Under the pieces are notes generated by a model, which saw only the letters and a list, made by a program, of their open reading frames with translations, was not told the DNA's origin and ran no database searches. From assembly GCF_019703515.2 (NCBI RefSeq), contig NC_059382.1, positions 13,743,001 to 13,807,000 on the forward strand: a stretch of 64,000 nucleotides of DNA. Direction: 5' to 3'. This document shows positions 56,390 through 64,000 of the stretch, piece after piece. The translations under genes were made by a program, and so were the position numbers. The stretch's first letter is position 1. The number at the start of each line of letters is the position of its first letter. The stretch is from Myxocyprinus asiaticus (Eukaryota > Chordata > Actinopteri > Cypriniformes > Catostomidae).

Positions 56390-57900
56390 ATTTAGCATCT
56401 GTGGATGTGGGTCTAATAACAATAACACAAGCTGTCTCTACCAGACTGATGCCAAATGTTAGAATCATCCAAAACAGCTGAAGGGAGCACAGCCAAAATA
56501 TCCCAAAGGTGGTTATATGGCTGTTACAAAAGGTAGGCATCATGATTGTGCTGCCTTATAATATGCTTTCTTTTGGCCAAACCCTAAAGCAGCATTGCAT
56601 GTACTAGGTCTATTATTAGTATAATTAATGAAATGCAAAAAAAAGTAATTAAGTAGTGAAATCTAATTAAAAATAACAGTTTAACCCAATACATAAGTGT
56701 TTGATTTAACCTGATATTCTAGTGTCTTATTCGAATATTGCATCATTAGCTGAGCAAGAAGCTCTAACAAGACTATTGAAATCAATTGTATCCTTTGCAG
56801 ATAAGGTTTAATTCTTAGTATAATTATGATTCATTAAATGTAGAAAATAAAAAAGACTGTTTATCTCTACATTTGTGTGTCTTACTGCTTAATCGAGTAT
56901 GGCATGGTTAGCTAAGTAACAAGCTAAAACTAGATTACTGTAAATTATAGTATCCTTCACAGATAAGGTTGATTATTAGTATCCTTACAATTAATTAAAT
57001 GGGTCATTGATAAATAAGGTTGTCTAAGGTGATAAAAGTGAGAAATCTTTAAGAATCTAGTTTAAAACACATGCATCAAATATGTAGGACAAGATTACAA
57101 AATTAATAATAATAAAAAAATATTCAAACATTTTTGAAGGTAATTGTTTTTTACAAATATCAAAAATTGTAAGTGAAGACTATCAAAAAGTTGTCTCAGG
57201 ATTACATCACGACTTTGATTTGGTTGGCAAAAGGTTTTCAAATATTAATCATATTTGAAAATAAAACTGTTTCACTGCTTTTCAAGAAAAGAGTAAATAA
57301 AAATAATACATATAATCTAAATAAAATATTATTATGCACTACTCATGCCAGAATGTTTTTAAGAATTTCAGTTTTTAATGAGATTTTTTTTTAAATATTT
57401 ATTTTCAGAGATTTAAAAAAAAAAAAAAAAAAAAATCAAAGCCACTAGACATTTTTTGCTTTAAGAATAATATATTCAAATGTAAAATTTTAAAATTATT
57501 TTTAACTGAAAACATCATCATAGAAGAGGTGTACTCGCAAATAATTGTTTTGTGTTAATTAGTGTATTTTTAATGTATTTTTCAATAATTAATAGATCTC
57601 GACACAAAAAATTAGCTTCATGTAATTGACCACAATACAGAGAAGTATCAATTAAAAATAGTTAAAATGGATTAAAAAATAGACTTCTTTACCCAACATT
57701 TTAGTGTTTTTATGATTATTCGAGTATCACGTAATTAGCTTAGCAATATGCTAACACTATATTATTTAAATCAATTGTAAGTCAGTCAAGTCTCCCATGC
57801 ACTACAATTATTACAATAACAACACAAGCTGTCAGTGCCAAACCAATCTCAAATGCAAAAATCATCCATAACAACTGAAGAAGGTATGGTCAAAACTAAA
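56390..57900 (+). repeat. Local degenerate duplications in an AT-rich tract
   Basis: ACAATAACACAAGCTGTC with ATCATCCAAAACAGCTGAAG at 56407-56486 recurs as ACAACACAAGCTGTCAGTGC with ATCATCCATAACAACTGAAG at 57819-57882. The unit CTTATTCGAATATTGCATCA, TTAGCTGAGCAAGAAGCT recurs at about 56727, 56885 and 57712. An A-run occurs at 57416-57436. The frame 57173-57394 is AT-rich chance. Confidence 0.6.
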
Positions 57901-58411
57901 AGCACAAATCCAAACTTTAGCAGTCAGCACCAAAGCTAAAGCAGGTGCTTCCAAAGTCACGGTTAGAGCTCCTGCTATAAACCAAGAAGCGATCATTACG
58001 TATATCTCTCTCATGGCAACAAAACCACTCATAGCCTAAAATATTTTACAGACTCAGATGTATTGCTACGCTATTTACATTGCCATAGACTAAAAGAGAC
58101 ATTATCAACATGCTGAGACCCAAGACCTATTCTTCACTGCCATCACATGACCCTCTTTTATTAAGCCACTCATTTTAAAATAAAGCAATTAGGCTAGATC
58201 ATACCATTATAATTCCAAATAAGAGTGATGATTGATTTTGAATACGTAAGCTGTGGTGTAACTTCTTTACAGAAAGACTCTTCATATCACATATCTTTGA
58301 AAAAGAGTTAACAATTTAATATATTAATAAAATATAATGTTTATTCATTTAAACATCATCATCATCATCATCATCATTGTTATTATATGAATGCATGTGT
58401 GTATTATGAGG
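57901..58411. other. Intron with (ATC)n microsatellite
   Basis: (ATC)n at 58354-58378. Otherwise nothing. Confidence 0.5.
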
Positions 58412-58515
58412 AGATATTGTAGCTCAACCTGTAGAGCACAGTGCAAGCAACACCAAGGGTCATGGCATAGTTTCAATTCTAAGGAATACATATATCCCTT
58501 GAATGCATTTCATAT
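58412..58515 (+). repeat. tRNA-derived SINE fragment, same family as 20041
   Basis: Box-A-like GTAGCTCAACCTGTAGAG at 58419-58436, CAAGCAACACCAAGGGTCAT, box-B-like AGTTTCAATTCT and CCTTGAATGCATTTCA. The GTAAGTCGCTT tail has decayed. Confidence 0.6.
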
Positions 58516-58664
58516 TTGATATATTCATGTAATTTAAGCAATGTCCTCATGAATGAGGCAGAATTCTTCAAAAACATCACCCCCTGAAGTATGATCCATA
58601 ATGGTTTGTTTATGTGTAAGTCTATTATCTTTGTCTCTGCTGCACTCTAGTGCCAAACAAGTGT

Positions 58665-58942
58665 GTAGCAGCCAACAATTTGATAACTACCGTTAATGTA
58701 ATAACTGCCAATAATGTAATTATTTTTTTATTATTTTTTTATTAACCCAGCCAATAATGTAATAGCCAGCCAATAATGTAAGAACTTATTACATTATGGG
58801 CAAAAAGTTATTATGTTATTGGTTCAGAAATTGTATTACATTATTGGTAAGTTATTGACTTGTATTACATTAAAAATTTACAATTTATTACGTTATTGGC
58901 AGTTATTCCATTAACGGCAGTTATTACATTATTGGCTGCTAC
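58665..58942. mobile_element. Palindromic MITE built of CCAATAATGTAAT motifs
   Basis: The left arm GTAGCAGCCAACAATTTGAT continues AACTACCGTTAATGTAATAA, CTGCCAATAATGTAAT. The right arm, inverted, is GTAGCAGCCAATAATGTAAT, AACTGCCGTTAATGGAATAA, CTGCCAATAACGTAAT: 56 bp with only about six mismatches. Further CCAATAATGTAA units fill the centre in both orientations. The flanks ACAAGTGT and ACAAAGTGT suggest a target duplication. Confidence 0.8.
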
Positions 58943-60427
58943 AAAGTGTCAGGACTCTGACAGTATAGTGAATCCTATTATAAAGGCATTATACAAGTGT
59001 ATACAAATTTAGTTAACCTGTTTTCAGCAATCCCTACAAAAAGGGCTGAATTGGTCACAAGGCACAAAAGAGGTTACTTAAGTAAATAAAAAGATTTTTA
59101 GCATGCTGTCCTGCAAAACCAAAACACAGTGACTACACATTTGGTCAAAATTGAGCTGACAGTTCTCTTAGATTATGATCTGTCCTGTGACAGCCAGGTT
59201 TGTCTCAACTATGCTCAGATTCAGAGAAGACAAAGTGTGACTTTTTTATAAAACACAGTTGGCTGGACAATCCCAAAAAACTTTGATGCTATTATTCTCA
59301 ATTACAGTTTTGGTGTATTTACTGTGTTTTGGCTTTGTAGGGCAATGTGATTTGTGAGATTTGCGTACAAATCCATGAATGTCTGATGAGATAATTCATT
59401 AATATGCATTGTGCGAAGGAAAAAACAATGCAGAAGGTCACAGCAGAGGAAAATTTATGCTCCTTGACATTTAACATTTTGAGGGAGCAACCTCATCTCC
59501 ATACCGTCTGGAGTTGTGCGCGCATGTGTTTGTGTGTATTCTTGCTCTCATTCTGTTCAGTGTAATGGGTAATTGCAGTTCTATGCCTCTAATTGCCTCC
59601 TGTAGGATTACAGGCATAATTGATGCAGCTGCAGATAGTGGCTGGAGACACGACACTATCCCAGCAGACAATGCATCTGAGCAGTCATACAGATCTCAGA
59701 TCAGCTCTAACAGCAGCTCCCTTAATACACGCACAGTAACTACCAGACTCAGTCTGAGAGCTCCACTGGTCTTTTCACCCTAAACAGATCATTTCAAGTC
59801 TATAATCTAAGAAGGTTTCAGGGGTAGATTTCTTTTCAAACTGACCCGGAACCAAATTAGTTTATAGATAAAGGACAACAGTCTTTCAGAGTGAGTTAAT
59901 GTCACTGCTGTCAGCAACACAAAAACACCCCTGTACAAGAGACTCTTGTCTCCAATATCAGATCGCTATAGAGGGAGATAATTAAATCACAACACCGGGG
60001 ACGTGATTGTTTGTGACAGCTCAAACAGCTCTTCAGGCAGTGTCTCATTTAAGTGTCAGACATGTTACCTCTGGTTCTGTATCAAGATAGCAATCCACTG
60101 CTACTTAATGTCCTGCTAAACAAGGCATTTAAACACTTGTTTGAAAATCCCTTTTTTCTTCTACATAAAAAAACAACAGAAAATCAAACTGCTATAAAAA
60201 TGAAAATGTATCATCCCATGGAAAAGAAATTAGACGTCCTTGGTATCACAACTGTGTCTTCTAGACAGCAAGGAGATTTTTTATTTATTATTCTGAATCA
60301 GTTATGCAGATTTTAAATCAAAAGTCATATATTTCAATAAGAAGTCAATCATTTCCCATCACATTCTTCCAAGACCAAATTGTCTGAGCAATCACATTCA
60401 TTTTATTTTATATTTCTATACTCTGTC
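58943..60427. other. Intron, no feature recognised
   Basis: Opposed frames at 59471-59783 lack any family signature. Nothing supportable. Confidence 0.4.
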
Positions 60428-60879
60428 CACTGCAAAAATAATTTTTTGTTTGTATTATTTTCCGGTAAAATCTAATAATTAAGGATCTCTAAACATCCTT
60501 AAATCACGAATGAAGTACTTGAGAAACATAGTAATGAATAAGATATTAAGTCTTGTTTTAAGGAAAATCTAACAACATTTGGTGGGGTTTAAGCTTAAAA
60601 CAAGAAAAACCTATTTGCCAATGGGATATGAAACATAAAATGGTTTTCCCTCTGAATTACGTTTTTTTTTTTTTTCTTCCTTATCCCATTGGCAAAGAGA
60701 TATTTTTCTTCTTATTATAAGCATAAACGTTACTCAGTTTTGTTCGATTTCTCTGAAAACAAGACAAAGTATATTTTGTCATTTAGCCTTAAGTAAATTT
60801 GTCTTGTTTTAAGAATGTTTTGAAATTTTACTGGAAAACAAGACAAAAATACTCAATAAGAAAATTATTTTTTGCAGTG
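60428..60879. mobile_element. Palindromic CACTGCAAAA-type MITE, copy 1
   Basis: Termini CACTGCAAAAATAATTTTTT and AAAATTATTTTTTGCAGTG, with arms complementary over about 200 bp (TATTAAGTCTTGTTTTAAGG with TAAATTTGTCTTGTTTTAAG; TTGCCAATGGGATATGAAA with TCCTTATCCCATTGGCAAAG). Non-coding. Confidence 0.85.
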
Positions 60880-61200
60880 TAACACTTTACAATAAGGTTG
60901 TATTGTATAACTACATTAGTTAACATGACCTAACAATGAACAACACTTTTTCAGTCCTTATTAATCTTGGTTAATGTTAATTTCAACATATACTAATCAT
61001 TTTTTAAAATTATAAGTTGTACTGTATATGTTAACAATAGTTAATGCATTTTGAACTAACATAAACTAACAATAAAACATTTTATAAATTAACATTAACC
61101 AATATTAACAAATGCTGTAAATATATATTGTTTGTTGTTAGTTTATGATACATAATGCATTAACTAATGCTAAAGAAAATAACCTTATTGTAAAGTGTTA
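60880..61200. mobile_element. Palindromic MITE with perfect 20-bp TIR
   Basis: TAACACTTTACAATAAGGTT at 60880-60899 and its exact complement at 61181-61200. The arms are further related through TTAGTTAACATGACCTAACA / TGTTGTTAGTTTATGATACA and TTAATGTTAATTTCAACA / AAATTAACATTAACCAATAT. It abuts the previous element without spacer. Confidence 0.85.
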
Positions 61201-61564
61201 CCCAATATCTGTCTCATTTGTTTCTATTTTATTTATCAAGACTTTTCAAAGAAACATAACTGAGAACTCTATTAAGTCTTCCAAACTATGAAAGAGCATT
61301 CTCTGAGCTATACAATTTTCCTCTGGGATCTTGCTGAAATCATAATGTTGGATATTCTTATTCTTAGATTTCTAAATGTGTTAAGAAAATGCCACAATAA
61401 ATTGCTTCAGTCAAATTGGTTTCCTGTAATATTGCAAAACTGAATGCATTTACTCAGAATGACACAAACACTTAAGGACTAAAATAAAGATGCAAAATTA
61501 AGCATACAGATCCAAAACAAAGAGGGAAGTTAAAGGAGCACAAAAAACAAAACAAAAAACTCAC
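61201..61564. other. Intron start next to the candidate first exon
   Basis: Nothing but AT-rich sequence; begins (minus strand) with the GTGAGT donor at 61564. Confidence 0.4.
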
Positions 61565-61581
61565 CAGATTTTGCGAGGCAT
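61565..61581 (-). CDS. rap1gap2: Candidate first coding exon of rap1gap2 (MPRKI...)
   Basis: The minus strand has AAG-ATG-CCT-CGC-AAA-ATC-TG followed directly by a consensus donor GTGAGT. The 17 coding nucleotides end in phase 2, so joining to the G-starting exon at 12264 gives MPRKIW-KQELLT in frame. A TATA box lies 68 bp upstream of the ATG (61649-61656). The peptide is too short to identify by itself. The support is the combination of TATA, good start context (A at -3), donor and phase. It would make the first intron about 49 kb. Confidence 0.5.
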
Positions 61582-61648
61582 CTTAAGCACTGTGAGGTGC
61601 ACCCAAAATGTACTGCTCTCTCTGTCTCTCGGTCTCTCTATTTCTGTC

Positions 61649-61656
61649 TATATATA
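61649..61656 (-). promoter_or_regulatory. TATA box of candidate rap1gap2 promoter
   Basis: TATATATA inside CTATATATAG, followed on the minus strand by a purine-rich stretch and, 68 bp further, by the ATG at 61581. A start site about 30 bp downstream (near 61620) would give a 5' UTR of about 40 nt. The sequence beyond, 61700-61970, is less AT-rich than its surroundings and could hold upstream elements, but I recognise none with confidence. Confidence 0.4.
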
Positions 61657-62462
61657 GCTCGCTCCCAGTCCATCTTTTTCTAAAATATATTCACCCAACA
61701 CTAAGCTTCATTATACAAACAAAAGCACCCACATAAACAGCCGCACACAGGCCTGATTATGCTGTTTCTAATGCGGCCCTTTCCTTCAGGTGCACAGCAT
61801 TTACTTTGTAGTTGCAGATGTAAAAGGGGAGTGGAAGAGGGAGGGGGAATCTTGTGGGCTAGAATCTGCCCCCGAAAGCACAGCGTACATAGACCAACCA
61901 GCTTCAGTGCCCTGACTGGCTCAAACATACGCAAACACATTTTTTATGCTCTTGTCTTTGTAAACTGATTTCCATGGAGACCAATATAAATAGTAAGCAG
62001 CAGTATCGGGATTGTTATTCAAGACAGAAAAACACACACATAGAGAGACACTGGAAAAAATGTGACAATGGCACGACAAAATCTGAACGTGTATATGCAT
62101 TTATGAGTATATAAAAGAATTCAAACATACCATCTCTGTTGCGCACACATATGTAGTTAATTATAATTAATATAGACTGACCCTAACCCAGAACCTAAAA
62201 GAAAACTTATTGCACTTTTAGAATAAAAAAAAAAAACTACTTTATTTATGAATAATGTTTTACAAAAAAGGAAGTCACAGAATGTCCTCAAACAGAGGTT
62301 TTGTCAGGTTTAGCTCACTTTTGTGCAAAATTTTGTCCCCTATAACTGTGTATACGTACACAAAAATATACTGTACCTTTCACTATATTAGGGAGGACAT
62401 CTCATAACGCAATGGTTTATAGCTATACCCTAGCCCTAAACCTAACCCTCACAGAAACTTGT
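61657..62462. other. Sequence upstream of the candidate promoter
   Basis: 61700-61970 is less AT-rich; opposed frames there have no match. The rest is AT-rich with a CCCTAGCCCTAAACCTAACC tract near 62427-62446. Confidence 0.35.
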
Positions 62463-62639
62463 TAAAGGAATTGCTCACCCAAAAATGAAAATTCTGTCAC
62501 CTTTACTCACCTTTATGTTGTTCCTAACCAATATGACTTTCTTTCACGGAACACAAAAAGAGACGTTAGGCAGAATTTTAGGGACTGACAGCCTCACCAT
62601 TAAATTTTATGGCATCCTTTTTTCTATACACTGAAATGT
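62463..62639 (+). repeat. Single arm of a TTAA-type hairpin element
   Basis: TTAAAGGAATTGCTCACCCA, AAAATGAAAATTCTGTCACC, TTTACTCACCTTTATGTTGT, then diverges. The complementary arm is not present next to it. Confidence 0.65.
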
Positions 62640-63407
62640 ATAGTTCACCCAAAGATGAAAATTATTGGAAAAATAATGTAAATTATCATTTACTAACCCT
62701 CATACCATCCCAAATGTGTTTGATTTTTTTCTTCTACAGGACACAAATGAAGATTTTTAGAAGAACATCTCAGCTCTGTTGGTCCTCACAATGAAAGTGA
62801 ATGGTGATCTCTGAAGGTCTAAATATCACTTAATGGCAGCATAAAAATTAATCCATACGATTCCAGGGGTTTAATCCATATCTTCTGAAGCGATCAAATC
62901 AGTTTTGGGTGAGAACAGACCAAAATATATCTGCTTTTTCACTGTGACTGTGATCATCTTGCCATCACAGTCTCTAGGCATGATCATTTCAAGCTCTATC
63001 ATACTTCCTAGTTCTTGACACATGCGTAGTGCTCAAGATGGCGATATAGGAAATGCAATCGAGCTTAAAATCATGATCGTCAAGGAGACTACTGTAAAGA
63101 TTTATTGTTAAAAAATGAGTTATATTTTGGTCTGTTCTCACCCAAACTGATTTGATCACTTCAGAAGACATGGATTAAACCACTGGAGTCGTGTGGATTA
63201 CTTTTATGCAGCCTTTATGTGATATTTGGACCTTCAGAGTTCTGGTCACCATTCACTTGTATTGTAAGGAACTACGAGCTGAAATGTTCTTCTTAAAATC
63301 TTCATTCATGTTTTGCAGAAGACAGAAAGTCTTACACATCTGGGATGGCATGAGGGTGAGTAAATGATGAGAGAATTTTCATTTTTGGGTGAACTATCCC
63401 TTTAAGT
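62640..63407. repeat. TTAA-type hairpin element, copy 5
   Basis: Left TAGTTCACCCAAAGATGAAA and right TTTTTGGGTGAACTATCCCT-TTAA. The arms pair over about 290 bp (ATATCTTCTGAAGCGATCAA with TTGATCACTTCAGAAGACAT; TCAGTTTTGGGTGAGAACAG with CTGTTCTCACCCAAACTGAT). The loop (about 62945-63110) is non-repeat sequence. Confidence 0.78.
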
Positions 63408-63765
63408 CTTTTATTTTAACTATAAATTCTCCTCCCTGCCCAGTAGGTGGTGATATGCACGAAGAATGCTAATTGCCAAAAACAAAAGAAGAAGAATGTG
63501 AAAGTGGATATTGATAGTAAAGAAGGACTTATATATTGGCCCGTTTCCCACCCACACCTATCATATTGCTTCTGAAGACATGGATTTAACCACTGGAGAC
63601 ACATGGATTACTTTTATGCTACCTTTATGTGCTTTTTGAAGCTTCAAAATGTATGGTATATGGATTTGTGTTCAGCAGAAGAAAAAAGTCATACACATCT
63701 GGGATGTCATGACGGTGATTAAATGATGAGAGAATTTTCATTTTTGGGTGAGCTATTCCTTGAAG
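63408..63765 (+). repeat. Right part of a further hairpin element, copy 6
   Basis: Starts with TAAATTCTCCTCCCTGCCCA, GTAGGTGGTGATATGCAC, the loop sequence also seen near 558-600 in copy 1, then the right arm to GGGTGAGCTATTCCTTGAA. The left arm is missing, so it is truncated against copy 5. Confidence 0.7.
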
Positions 63766-64000
63766 GTGACTGAGATTAACATTCTGCCTAACATCGTTGA
63801 ACGTGGGTTTGGAACTACATTACTGAATAAATGTTGACAAAAATTTCATTTTTCACTTGAATATTGGTACACTTATGAGCCTTTTTATGAGGACAACTTC
63901 AAATGTCTTTACTAATCAATTTTTAAATGCAATAAATCTGGCAAATATATCCAAACCTGTACAAACATTGCTAAAGTATAGACATATAGCCAAACCTACA
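63766..64000. other. End of window, no feature recognised
   Basis: AT-rich. Nothing supportable. Confidence 0.4.

Larger units (their letters stand above)
1734..61581 (-). other. rap1gap2: rap1gap2 gene span: four coding exons plus two candidate first exons
   Basis: This entry joins the exons listed separately. Transcription runs from high to low coordinates. The exon order (12180-12264, 4893-4928, 2233-2265, 1734-1961) follows the protein order of Rap1 GTPase-activating protein 2, and each has AG and GT borders on the minus strand. The family stimulates GTP hydrolysis by Rap1 and is cytosolic; human RAP1GAP2 is known from platelets and binds 14-3-3 and Slp1. The catalytic RapGAP domain comes after the HFLGK segment and is not in the window, so the gene continues past position 1. 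Paralogy (rap1gap2a or b, or rap1gap) cannot be settled from N-terminal exons alone, but TAPPTMK, WIEDPE, VGTPTS and the acidic CEEEE run fit RAP1GAP2 better than RAP1GAP. Introns are filled with transposable elements. Confidence 0.82.

Noticed and set aside
59471..59783. Overlapping open frames on both strands
   Set aside because: No conserved motif, no splice context and opposite-strand overlap; chance.
1..64000. CRISPR array, operons, riboswitches, rRNA
   Set aside because: No regularly spaced direct repeats with unique spacers, no clustered same-strand ORFs and no rRNA signature; the window is vertebrate nuclear DNA.

Overview
The window looks like nuclear DNA of a cyprinid-type teleost fish. 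It is AT-rich and microsatellite-rich. It is packed with repeat families I recognise from carp and zebrafish relatives: TTAA-flanked hairpin elements, tRNA-derived SINEs, a DIRS retrotransposon, Tc1 and hAT transposons. There is no bacterial gene organisation, no CRISPR array and no rRNA or tRNA gene. Species and family assignment rest on memory of these repeats, not on a search.

The only host gene I can support lies on the minus strand and matches rap1gap2, a GTPase-activating protein for the small GTPase Rap1. Four internal coding exons are seen, in transcript order 12180-12264, 4893-4928, 2233-2265 and 1734-1961. All have correct splice sites and compatible phases. Together they give the family's Pro-rich TAPPTMK segment, the SAEFFDMLERMQ (GoLoco-like) helix, DDYIPYP and the QFGGYWIEDPE to HFLGK block. 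The catalytic RapGAP exons would lie beyond position 1, outside the window. One short exon expected between 2266 and 4892 was not found. Two candidate alternative first exons, at 34594-34718 and at 61565-61581 (the latter behind a TATA box), both end in the phase needed to join the 12264 exon. If real, almost the whole window is 5' introns of this gene with at least two promoters.

Layout. 1-5 kb: rap1gap2 exons with a SINE and hairpin elements. 5-13 kb: intron with a solo DIRS terminal repeat, a hairpin element and a deleted Tc1 copy. 13.4-19.6 kb: a nearly full-length but dead DIRS retrotransposon on the minus strand, with inverted terminal repeats. 20-26 kb: SINE and LINE pieces, a second deleted Tc1 copy nested inside another repeat, and a hAT-like element with GGAGYG subterminal motifs. 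27-43 kb: a hAT remnant with a BED zinc finger, a hAT MITE with a clean 8-bp target duplication, LINE tails and several MITEs. 46-52 kb: nested hairpin elements, an LTR-retrotransposon 5' end, and a further dispersed repeat. 52-56 kb: a tRNA-derived SINE and a Tc1 transposon with a nested retroposon. 56-61 kb: locally duplicated AT-rich sequence and three palindromic MITEs. 61.6 kb: candidate promoter. 62.4-63.8 kb: hairpin elements.

I did not find a new multi-gene system. The most interesting points are the phase-compatible alternative first exons, a CCAAT-octamer-TATA promoter module conserved in all three DIRS terminal repeats, two Tc1 copies sharing one internal deletion, and two hairpin or palindromic elements that I cannot name.
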